Shown here: piece by piece, positions 54,504 through 64,000 of the stretch
Numbering within the stretch: the stretch's first letter is position 1
Layout of the letters: the number at the start of each line of letters is the position of its first letter
Assembly (NCBI GenBank): GCA_907165275.2
Contig: OU015660.1
Span: forward strand, 9,860,501 to 9,924,500
From: Zygaena filipendulae
Lineage: Eukaryota; Arthropoda; Insecta; Lepidoptera; Zygaenidae
Length of the DNA stretch: 64,000 nt
Direction: 5' to 3'
Notes under the pieces: model-generated
What the model saw: only the letters and a program-made list of their open reading frames with translations
Databases searched by the model: none
Told to the model about the DNA's origin: nothing
Program-made: the position numbers and the translations under genes

Positions 54504-54613
54504 GTGCGGAAAGCCTGTCATTGCAAAGAGTTCCGACAAATGTCTACCCGAGCCGAGGCGCAGCCGAAGGTGAGGGTTGACAGTCGGAACTAGTTGCAAT
54601 GACGGTTCCGCAC
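54504..54613. mobile_element. Palindromic GTGCGGAA element
   Basis: GTGCGGAAAGCCTGTCATTG at the left and CAATGACGGTTCCGCAC at the right, with AGTTCCGAC mirrored inside. It may be the left part of a larger element reaching about 54927, where a TTTTTAATACAGTTGC inverted repeat partner occurs. Confidence 0.65.
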
Positions 54614-55436
54614 GTGTACTGAACAACTATTTTTAATACAGTTACGAAAAAAATAAGCAATTTAATAAAATATCAAAAACACAACAAACTCAACTAAGTT
54701 TCAACTGTGATCAAGAGATGGCGCTAGTCGTATTAGTAATGCGAAACCTACGTTTCGCAATGCAAAAAGTGTGTCAAAGTCGTGTCGCCATTTTTGACAG
54801 TTGGCAAAGAGAACGCACGAGTTCGGGAAAGGTAAACAAAAAGCTCGAGTATGTAATAGCCCACATCCCGAACGCTAAACGTCCCTGCAATACGCCACTT
54901 TTTGAGCAACTGTATTAAAAATTATATATCAGGCTACAATACGACATACGTACATAGATAACACTTAATTTATTAAAATAACAATCTTTTCTACCTGCTA
55001 TATTTTAATCAAATATGGCCGTCAACGTCAACCGTAAAAAGCAAGCAAAGCAAAGTAAATACAGATGCCAGAAAAGCCAGACTTGTTTGTGAACTTTCCA
55101 GCTTCACTTGAATTCGTTTCGCATCACTTAGTATTTCCAAGCTATTGTAGAAGCGAGGAAAACTGCAAGTTTCAACCTAGATTTTAAATCAAACTGAATG
55201 TAACACTTTTTCTTCTCCTTTTTTAAAAACTTGCATTACACGTGTAAATAAACCTCTTTTGAATCTTTTCTTCACGGAAAGATTTGTGAAATTTTTTATT
55301 ATTATGTTAGTTTATTCTAAGAAACTTTACCTGTCATCCATTAAAATGATTTTTCTTTTTTTAACTCTTATCTTCATATTCATGAAAATCGAGAGCGTAA
55401 GTTGCCGAGTTTGCCATTGTAGAGAACTAGCTGGGA

Positions 55437-55730
55437 GAAACTGTTCCCCGTGGTTTCACCTGCAATAATCTAAGAGTTCCCGTAAAAATTGAATGAGCAA
55501 AATCAAATGTTTTAATTTCTTCACCCGAAATTTCTTCCAAGAAAACATATTGTTCCATACAAACTTTGCATTTCCCTGTCACCAATACAATTTTCAAAAA
55601 TCCTTTCTTAGTGCACACCTGCGTCACTTATGGAATATTTTGTGCAAAATTTCATGATTTTAGGTTCAGCGGTTTCAGCTGTGCTTTGATCGATCAGTCA
55701 GCCAGTTTCTGTTTTTATACATACCTATAG
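55437..55730 (-). mobile_element. Helitron-like copy, GACTGATCGATC-head type
   Basis: Starts TGTTCCCCGTGGTTTCACC and ends GATCGATCAGTCAGCCAG. The interior matches 57183-57404 reversed (AAAATCCTTTCTTAGTGCAC). Confidence 0.6.
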
Positions 55731-55947
55731 ATGGATTTAGCCTCGAGACTAATTGAGCGACCTGTTACAAGTTTGATAGTCCATGAATTTTAAGCTAAAT
55801 TTAAAGTATCGATGGAGACTTCTGTACGCACGCCGTTAATGAGTGCTAAAATATAATCACCTTTGTTACCAACGCAGGGTTATGACGCCATCGCATCCTA
55901 CTTTGTACCTACTAAATGGTAAATTCGTTTCATTTTAGATTTAGTAG

Positions 55948-55956
<9 letters not shown>

Positions 55957-55983
<27 letters not shown>

Positions 55984-56030
55984 ACTTTTTTGCACATTAT
56001 GGTACAAAAGGCGGACTTAATGCCATTGTG
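55957..56030 (-). repeat. (TTTA)n and LINE-tail fragment
   Basis: A TTTATTTATTTA run followed by GCGGACTTAATGCCATTGTG, the reverse of the tail type at 14930-15100. Confidence 0.5.
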
Positions 56031-56171
56031 CGAAATTAATGGATTTATTGCATAAAAGTACTAGGGCTGATACAATTAATTGTACTCTAGCTAGAGTACA
56101 ATTAATTCTATGCGTCAGCTTTATTCTAGGTAATTAATTAGTTTAAAATGCATGCATGTTAATTAATTATT

Positions 56172-56307
56172 CAAAATGCGAATGTGAGTAAGTGTAAGAA
56201 CCGATCATCATTTTAGCAAATATGTTTTCAGGGTACAGAAAGGAGAAGCTTTTATTTCGAAATTTTCGCGGGAACTTTTACAATAAAGTGAATGGGAACA
56301 GCTAGTA
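56172..56307 (+). mobile_element. Helitron-like copy, eroded
   Basis: AAATGCGAATGTGAGTAAG, then TTTTCGCGGGAACTTTTAC, ending GGGAACAGCTAGT. Confidence 0.55.
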
Positions 56308-56929
56308 TTTCTAATATTATAATCATATACTCTAGCTAGAGTTTTTTTTTTCCATTATTATTGTTGACGTTCTCTACTTGAATGAATAATGATGCTTTGC
56401 ACTCGAGAACCAACTTGCATGTACGTACAGTTACTTGCGAAATTCCTTGTAGAAAACCACCTGATACTATAATAATATAAATATTGAATGTCATTGAACA
56501 AAGATTTTGCGGTTGCATTTCGTATAAAATTCGGTTATTGAACGATTGGCGCTGGAGCAATTTCGGACATCAAGTCGTGGGCAACAGCTAGTTGGTCAGA
56601 ATCAATATTTTCTAGTTTCAATTGTTAACAATGTAAAAAACGCAGTGATTTAGTATGCAAGCGCTATAAGCATTAAATCTAGTTATGCATGGACTTTAGA
56701 AATAGACTGTACAGTGTACACCGTGCATATAATTATCTCAACGCGTAATGAGTGCGCATTTTAAGTTGTTTTTTTTTTTATTGTTACCTTTTTAATTCCG
56801 AGTTAAAGAAATCAAAATAAATACGAAGTAGTTGATATTGTTATCATTCTCAACGTATCATACAAACTAACAGACAGTTAATGAGTGATTATGTGCTTAT
56901 TTTACCTATTGTCTTATTATTTTAAATTG

Positions 56930-56979
56930 TCTTATTGTTTTGCTTATGTAGAGAAGTGAAAAGATTGAGGCGTGGTTTT

Positions 56980-57039
<60 letters not shown>

Positions 57040-57144
57040 GATGATTTTCTGGCTTGGTCTTGCATTCATAAAATCCAAATTTTCAAATCATTATGCAAAA
57101 ACCACGCCTCAATCTTTTCACTTCTCTACATAAGCAAAACAATA

Positions 57145-57147
<3 letters not shown>
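56930..57147. repeat. Perfect 55-bp inverted repeat with AT microsatellites
   Basis: 56930-56984 (TCTTATTGTTTTGCTTATGT onward) is repeated exactly, inverted, at 57093-57147. An (AT)n tract follows each arm on its right (about 56983-57032 and 57148-57180). Confidence 0.9.
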
Positions 57148-57182
<35 letters not shown>

Positions 57183-57183
<1 letters not shown>

Positions 57184-57404
57184 AAAAGCAGAAACTGACT
57201 GACTGATCGACCAACGCACGACTAAAATCGCTGGGTCTAGAACCATGAAATTTTGCACAAATATTCCTTAAGTAACGTAGGTGTGCACTAAGAAAGGATT
57301 TTTAAAAATTCAATCCCTAAGCGGGTGAAAAGGGGTTGCAAAGTTTGTATATGTCCGTATATGTCCAAAATCATCACGGGTGTAGCCGCGAGAAACAGCT
57401 AGTA
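57183..57404 (+). mobile_element. Helitron-like copy, GACTGACTGATCGACC head
   Basis: GACTGACTGATCGACCAACG head, AACCATGAAATTTTGCAC, ending GCGAGAAACAGCTAGTA. Confidence 0.6.
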
Positions 57405-57650
57405 TTTAAATATAACTAATGATTAAAATCCGAAGTGTGAGTTTTTATGCACTTGGTCAGTACTTAGTAGGTACCTAACTTATAACTAAGTATGAAGTAA
57501 AGAGATCCATCAATGATCATGAAGGACGATAGTGACTGGTTATTTAGAAGTGAGGTGGTTAATGGTTATTATCTTTAATGCATGCCAGTCGAGCCAATTA
57601 TTATGTAAGTAGGTACTATAGGTAATATTATAGAATAATATACGTCCAAT

Positions 57651-57972
57651 AAGGATGTTGACTACTATTGAAAATCAAAATTCTAATTAGTCCGTCAGTT
57701 AGAAAATAAAAAAACAATAGACACGTATTTTTTGCTTTTTTAAATAAATTAAAATATACAGAGATAAAGCACATTAAAGTTTAGGGTGAGGGGGTCATGA
57801 CGTCACTAACCGCAAAAACCGCCATACAAACTGTCAGAATAGTGACGTAACGCGAAATTTCAACTCAATGTATCGCCGTTATTTTTTGATTACGTAAAAA
57901 AAGAAAAAATACGTGTCCAATATTTTTTAATAATCTACAAGACGGACTAAAAAAAAATTAGTCAACATGCCC
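57651..57972 (+). mobile_element. CRE-MITE copy 5
   Basis: AAGGATGTTGACTA to TAGTCAACATGCCC. One TGACGTCA is intact and the other is TGACGTAA. Confidence 0.78.
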
Positions 57973-58187
57973 ATCATGTGCAATGGAACTTGCCTGCATC
58001 AATGAAAATACAATGAATAGATACAAATTGAAATATTAATCCTTACAAAACTGGGTAGTGAGTACTGGGTATAGATATGTACATCATATTTTCGATAGAG
58101 TTAATAAGTAAGTACAATACCTAGTCCTGTATGACCCTAATAGGGTAAGCCCTATAAGCCTAAAGTAATAAAACTAACCTTAACCAA

Positions 58188-58350
58188 GCTAATATTATGA
58201 ATGTAAAAGTGACTTTGTTTGTCCATTTATTTGTTTGTTACGCTTTCACGCCGTAACTACTCAATCGATGTCTGTCTCCCTGTATGTTCTGACTAATCTT
58301 CGAAATGGCCGGACCGATTTTGACAGGGCTTTCACTAACTGATGTTAAAA
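58188..58350 (+). mobile_element. Helitron-like 5' fragment
   Basis: GCTAATATTATGAATGTAAA head and TTGTTACGCTTTCACGCCG; the hairpin end is missing. Confidence 0.5.
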
Positions 58351-58447
58351 GGAGTAAATTGTGTAAAATGTACCGAACTACCGAAAAGTACGGTGCAGAC
58401 GGACCACCTGCGTGACAGTTCAACGATCAGATCGGCAGAATGAATCA

Positions 58448-58679
58448 GGGCCCTTATTCACTATGGCCATAACACGCCGCGCTAAGATAAGACGCCACAA
58501 AAACTGTCTTTCCCTCGTAATTAAAGAAGTTTTACTGCAAAAAAAATACATTTTCAACGTTTCTTATGGCATAAAGAATAATAATTTCTAATATCTTGGC
58601 ATCTAGAACGTTTGGAAATGCGTTTTGGGGATGCGCGTTATGGGTGAGGAATGTTGCTGGTCATAGTGAATAAGGGCCC
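58448..58679. mobile_element. GGGCCCTTATTCACTATG MITE, copy 2 (232 bp)
   Basis: Intact inverted ends GGGCCCTTATTCACTATG and CATAGTGAATAAGGGCCC. The interior matches 24462-24689 in parallel orientation. Confidence 0.85.
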
Positions 58680-59184
58680 AAGTAAATGAGAGTATAGTCC
58701 TGAAATGATTCTAGACGCTTTTTTTCCGCAGTGGAAATCTTTCGTCTGGTATTTAACGGATCAAAAATCGAGACCTATTAACGATTATTGTACCTACACG
58801 CACACCCACACTTCGCCGCCATTTTTGACAGTTAACGGTTGGCTCCACACACGTACGCGCCGGTGGCTTTGTTCACGTTCACGCAACCCGCAAATTCAGC
58901 CGAACGTTAAAATACGATGCATAGGTATCGTAAAATGTTATTGAGGTATGGCCTGTATCACCCGTTTGTTACGGCGCTCGTTGCGACTCTACAACTCGTT
59001 GTAAATGGTACGGGGAATTGTTACACAGCCCCGTTTAATATGTCAATGTCGCAGTTAATAATATACGAGTACCTAGCTCCTTATATAAAGAAACTTGTGT
59101 TGGCTATCAGAAGGATTTTGCTTTTGCTTTTCTGTAATTTAAAAAAAATAAACTCCATTTTCAAATGAGTAATACCTAGGTAGA

Positions 59185-59215
59185 GTTTTCGGCGGGAATC
59201 GAAGATGGCGGTTCC
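59185..59215 (+). promoter_or_regulatory. E2F-like and YY1-like motif pair
   Basis: TTTTCGGCGGGAA (59186-59198) resembles an E2F/DP site and AAGATGGCGG (59202-59211) resembles a YY1/Pleiohomeotic site. They are 3 bp apart and followed within 45 bp by an ATG. This is motif matching only. Confidence 0.3.
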
Positions 59216-59251
59216 TTTCATTAATTTTTGTGTTGCTAAAAAGGAATTGTA

Positions 59252-59354
59252 ATGGACGATAATTTTCGTAGTGATAGTTTTTTATATGCGCAAAAATATA
59301 ATATGGCATTGCGAGCTGATGAAAACCCGATGAAAACCTCTGGAACTGGAGTAG
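59252..59354 (+). CDS. Possible first coding exon of an unknown gene
   Basis: An ATG at 59252 opens 33 codons beginning MDDNFRSDSFLYAQ, acidic and polar. It reaches donor-like sites at 59350 (GGA|GTAGGT, phase 0) and 59354 (GTAG|GTACGA, phase 1). Without splicing the frame runs on to a stop at residue 54. About 40-60 bp upstream are a GGCGGGAA E2F-type core and an AAGATGGCGG YY1/Pho-type motif, arranged as in many animal promoters. No downstream exon in this frame was identified before 64000, and I do not recognise the peptide. A chance ORF is quite possible. Confidence 0.28.
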
Positions 59355-59359
59355 GTACG

Positions 59360-60839
59360 AATCTCCTTAATGGACACCAGCAAATTATATACCTATGCTT
59401 AGTTCAATCATGATAAAAGTACAATTTTATTATAATATGAACTTTAACGCGAAAATTGTTTTTCAACTCCGTGGGTAATCGCTAAGTCGCTAAGATCTGT
59501 ACTGTAGGTATACGTACCTAGGTATATTATTTACCTAGGTACTTAAATAGTTATAAGTAAATTTAAAGAACACGCAATCGAATCACATAGGTAGTACATT
59601 ATATTATGTATATAATGTATATTATGTACATTATGTACATATTGTACTTATACATTTATGTATATATATAGTTAGCAACTAATAATAGGTAGGTATATAC
59701 AATATGGCAGATCAAACATGGTAATTTTACACGGAAATCTGCTTGATTCAGCTCAAAAACAAGTCATGATACTGACTCATGCAAACAAGACAAGAAAAAT
59801 ACTACTATGATTTTACTATGAGGTACATAACTATGACCACTGACGTAGATAACTGTAATGAATTTCTCTTGTGAATCTCGACTTTATACCGTCGTAATAG
59901 AAACTACAAACATGCAATTTCACTACCTTCTACGTGAGACTTGACGGCCTCAGTGTTATCTTACGTAACAAAAGCGCGGCTCGGAAAGAAACCACTTGCA
60001 TAGAAAACAACTCCAGATTTGGTTTCAATCTTTCCGTCCTTGTTATGCCTCAAGAACACCGCATGAGCTGTCCCATTCTACTACCACTATTTATGCAAAA
60101 TAGAAGATCGAACTTGAGGATTTCAAATTTTCGTCACGTATATCGATGCAGATTTCGTTTTTCGTTTAAAATTTTTTTTTATATTTGATTGTACCAATTT
60201 AACCTTTGACTACTGGATATGTTCTTAAACTAATAAAGACCTTCGCCTTCAAACTGTGATAAGTATTATACCTACTTATAATATTATTGCCTGCGGAGAG
60301 ATTTTGTTATTTAGGTTATTCTTATAATGCACCTGTATTTTACAAAATTAATTATTTGTACCCATAATCTATAATCGAATTACATTTAAATTTTCCTCTG
60401 TGAAAAAAAGTTTGTTGCAAAACGGCAACATTTATTACCCAACACTTTAAAAAGTATTTAATATTTCCGTTCAAACTGGTCTAAAAGTTAGAAAGAGAAA
60501 GAAACATATTAATTTATTCTTTTATGTTTAGATACACAACAATTTTTCCCTCTTGTGCAATACGCACCATTCACAAATGGCATTCCGTACGTGCACACAA
60601 ACTTTGAAAATTGATGACCACGCGAATCAACTCTTACGCCGTTGGTTTAGAGTCGATAATCGCTAACACCACCTACACGATGCGTTACCCAGTTGTTTTT
60701 TCCTATTGTGTCCTCAAACAATATTGTCTATTGGTTGGTTGGTACCTATCCAACAAGTACAACAGTGAATCTAGAACGACTTCTATATGCCAGGTGGTTC
60801 ACTTGTCATAATTATATTGAACGCGATAATTTCAACAAT
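59360..60839. other. No gene seen
   Basis: A GC-richer stretch at 59930-60130 has an 84-codon ORF without any recognised domain; it resembles repeat-derived sequence. Confidence 0.45.
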
Positions 60840-61131
60840 GGGCATGTTGACTAATTTTTATTTTTTAGTCCGTCTTGTAGATTATTAATTACGTACCTAA
60901 TCAAAAAATAACGGCGATATATTGAGTTGAAATTTCGCGTGACGTCACTATTCTGACAGTTTGTATGGCGGTTTTGCAGTTAGTGACGTCACGACCTCCT
61001 CATCCTAAACTTTAAAGCGCTCTATATATTTAAATTTATTTAAAAAAGCAAAAAATACGTGTCTATTGTTTTTTTATTTTCTAACTGACGGACTAATTAG
61101 AATTTTGATTTTCAAAAAAAGTCCACACCCC
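60840..61131 (-). mobile_element. CRE-MITE copy 6
   Basis: GGGCATGTTGACTAA at the left and AGTCCACACCCCC at the right. Both TGACGTCA motifs are intact. Confidence 0.78.
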
Positions 61132-61905
61132 CATTCAGTACATAGGTATTATTAATATTCTTCATTTGAAAATACAGAGAAGAAAAAAAATTGTGTAAGC
61201 GAGCGGAACTTAACTCTAAAAAGAAATCTTTCTTCAACTTATTTGTAAATAAATATTATCTTAATACCGTATTCTATAATTTTTGATGTGGAACAAGTTA
61301 AGTTTTTCGTAGCAAAATGTAGTCGAATTATTATTATAGCTATGTCCCTACGAGTCTTTTTACTTTAAGCGATGACAGGTGTTTTTTTTTTTAAGTTTCA
61401 CTCCTTGTGCTTTTACACACTGATACCAAAACTATTTCTTTGTTTTGTACTGTCCTAAATCGCGTTATATTGTACAACGGTAAATTTAAACCGACTAGTA
61501 AGGTATAACATTCGACCATACACACCATATTTCAGGCTTCAATACCTCTACCGAGATGTTAATGCGTCGTTATACGGCTAGTTGCCCTTTTTCTAAAGTA
61601 CAATTACTTTTTTAACTTATTATTCGGTAAGAAAAGAAAAACCTTTAAAACTTCGAAGGAGGTAATATTTAAAGAGATGATATTATGAAAACGGCTTCAT
61701 TTAGAGCTGTGGCGGTAGAATTAAGGTCAATTTACGAGAGTTATAAATGCTACACCAGGTTACATGGCAAAGGTTAAACTGTAGTTATTAGGTTACTTTT
61801 TTTCTGGTAATTTCACCTTAATTAATACAACTTTTCACGGTGTAAAAGGCGTGTATTTATGTTGAAGGAAAAAAATGTAAGTATTAAAAAAAATTATGGC
61901 GTATA
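61132..61905. other. No feature recognised
   Basis: AT-rich spacer. Confidence 0.5.
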
Positions 61906-62114
61906 CCTACTAGCTATTTCCCGAGGCTTCACTCGCGTTAATTTTGGAATACCTACCCAAGTGAAATCTGGAATCAAAAGTACTTTATGTCTTTTTCTGT
62001 TCCTCTGACAACGTGTATGCAATGGTCCATAACGATCGGTCGAGTACTAGTTAATGCGTGAAAGCGTAACAAACAAACAAACTCACATTCGCCTTTATAA
62101 CATTAGTTAGGATT
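61906..62114 (-). mobile_element. Helitron-like copy
   Basis: CTAGCTATTTCCCGAGGCTT at the left and CGCCTTTATAACATTAGTTA at the right. Confidence 0.68.
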
Positions 62115-62217
62115 ATATGTGTCACGGGGGAGTTTCGAAAACGCAGTATTTACGTACCTAATTACTTTTTGAATGAATTGGGAAACAACGGAACTAAGAC
62201 TGTCAAGTTATGTCTTA

Positions 62218-62368
62218 TCCTTACATATTATAAAACAAAGTGCACCGCGTCTGTCTGTCTGTCTATTCACGATACACTCAAAGAACTGAACTGATTTTCA
62301 TGCGGTTTTCACTACTAGATAGAGAACGGCGAAATTATGGCGGGCGAAACCGCGGACGACAGCTAGTT
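62218..62368 (+). mobile_element. Short Helitron-like copy
   Basis: TCCTTACATATTATAAAACA head, CTGTCTGTCTGTC, ending GAAACCGCGGACGACAG then CTAG, followed by a (TTTG)n run. Confidence 0.7.
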
Positions 62369-63469
62369 TGTTTGTTTGTTTGTTTGTATACTTTAGTTAT
62401 ACTAGTTCTAGTTATTTAAGTAGGGTATGTATGGATATCGTGGTTACAGATTCACAAACACAATTATTACAACATTTATTAGAACTACGTACGCCGAGGT
62501 ATTTTAATGACAGTGTAATACTGAGTAGGGACATCATATTATAGTGTCACTGAGAAAAAGATAATTAGTAAACTTGTGTAGTACTAGTAGGTATACAGCC
62601 TGTTACCGAAAGGTGTGGTCATAATAAACGATCGTGTAATGTTAATGGTAAAGAATGATTGAACCATGATGGCAGTGCTGATACGAAGAAATAAAATACG
62701 ATAAAATTTTATCGACTTTGCTTTTTTAACTTGCCTCTGTACATCACTAGCAATCAATTGAATCGGTCTGATAACAAGTCAATGACCCCGGCCCTGACCC
62801 CTGGCCCGGCGCACCGTACCGCCGCACTCTTCGACTTCTGCCGTCTTAGTATTTTTACACGCGACAATGTTAGTAAATAATAGGGTAAGGTACCAGTATT
62901 CATCCTACTAACGACTTTTTGACGTTTGAGTTGGCAGGATTCGTCTGATAAAGAAACTAAAAGATAAACTCTGAAAGATAAACTAATAAATAAACCAATC
63001 GTAAATAAAAACAATAAATTTTACCATTACTTATAACATTAGTTTTTTTACATTTGAAAAGAAAACCGCGTGTAGTAAAAAACATTTCAGACATAACAGC
63101 TCATACAGCTCTTGTTGACAGACAGCACCTGCATAAAATAGCTAATTTTTCCCTTAATTACGCATCGCTTCTGTCACGTGAAGAACTAGAGCAATTTGGG
63201 AATACGTGATTCGTTTATTCCAATTATGACTTAATTTAAATATTTATGACTTATGACCAATTAATAACGCTGACCACTGGTCCTTTTACCCGATACCCCC
63301 TACCCCTATCTGATTTTGAGCACGCGGCCATTATGAAATGGGCGTGGTTCCTTTCAAAATGGGTTGCGCCCCCGCACATCGTCTTGAACCTTTTCTAGGG
63401 TTGCCGAATGTTCAATGACTACCATTACTTCGCAATAATTTTTTGTACTTAGAAACAGATGGTCGCGGG

Positions 63470-63925
63470 TTCAAGAATACCATTACGTCATATTATTATG
63501 TGATGATATTTTTCAAATACCCCATACGATACGTACGTCTTCAATAGCTTAGCACTCATTATTGAAGTCAATTAATGAAGCCCTTATTTTGTTAAGTAAC
63601 CGCCGCACTCACTCACTCTTTAGTTAAATTTAATTAATCATAAAAACGAGTCTAAGTGCGACCGTTAGTATTGTTTTAGTAACGGATTGTCGTGGGTTCA
63701 ATTTCCACATCAATCTCAGACCATTACATCATATTATGTGATGATTTTTTTTTTAAATACCCCATTACGATACGTACGTCTTCAATAGCTGCTCACTCAT
63801 TATTTATTGTAGTCAGTTAATGAAGCTCTTATTTTGTTAAGTAACCGCCGCACTTACTAACTCTTTATTTAATTTTAATTAATCATTAAAACGACTCTAA
63901 GTGCGACCGTTAGTATTGTTTTAGT
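63470..63925 (+). repeat. Imperfect tandem duplication, unit about 241-244 bp
   Basis: GATACGTACGTCTTCAATAG occurs in both units (ACGTACGTC at 63531 and 63772). Each unit ends with a short MITE F derivative (CCGCCGCAC at 63602 and 63846; GTGCGACCGTTAG). Confidence 0.75.
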
Positions 63926-64000
63926 AATTAGTAGGCGCCTAAATAGCAAAGGAACAGCTTGCATGGAACAGGAAATGATTTCGTGAAAAAAGCTCCTAGG

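Noticed and set aside
56935..57198. ORF with a long Tyr-Ile repeat
   Set aside because: It is a translation of the (AT)n microsatellites.
62754..62860. GC-rich segment with a short minus-strand ORF
   Set aside because: Too short to classify. It looks like a fragment of a dispersed repeat, but no boundaries could be defined.

Overview
The window looks like a gene-poor, repeat-rich stretch of nuclear DNA from a moth or butterfly (Lepidoptera). It is AT-rich and has short and medium introns with GT/AG borders. It is packed with repeat types I recognise as typical of Lepidoptera: Helitron-like elements whose 3' end is a CGCGGGTGAAACCGCG hairpin followed by a CTAG terminus, tRNA-derived SINEs, 5'-truncated LINEs with AAT or poly-A tails, and many short inverted-repeat elements (MITEs). 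The species cannot be named from the sequence.

One confident protein-coding gene is present: zwilch, plus strand, 21262-34539, 14 coding exons giving 713 codons. It encodes the Zwilch subunit of the Rod-Zw10-Zwilch (RZZ) kinetochore complex. All 13 introns have GT/AG borders and the reading phase is conserved across every junction. The introns hold Helitron-like copies, a Jockey-type LINE nested inside a Helitron, several MITEs and one copy of a 1.77-kb repeat. A palindromic MITE sits 86 bp after the stop codon.

Layout: 1-21261 is non-coding and repeat-laden. It holds a 1.48-kb terminal-inverted-repeat element with 8-bp target duplications at 119-1597, several MITEs and Helitron-like copies, and the first copy of the 1.77-kb repeat at 11099-12865. 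It also holds one isolated minus-strand segment (13890-14111) that looks like an internal coding exon of an unidentified long-intron gene. 21262-34539 is zwilch. 34540-64000 is mostly repeats: palindromic MITEs at 34626-34862 and 37218-37528, a mariner-like MITE at 36448-36874, a LINE ORF1 fragment at 38376-38707, a SINE at 45041-45305, a Harbinger-like MITE with a small MADF-like ORF at 53020-53222, and a 55-bp perfect inverted repeat around AT microsatellites at 56930-57147. A possible promoter and first coding exon lies at 59185-59354.

No operon, CRISPR array, rRNA or convincing tRNA gene was seen. No novel multi-gene system is visible. The most unusual signals are the paired, arm-symmetric differences between two copies of a long palindrome, the orphan exon on the minus strand, and MITEs that carry recognisable functional pieces (TGACGTCA sites, a poly-A signal, a small MADF-like ORF).
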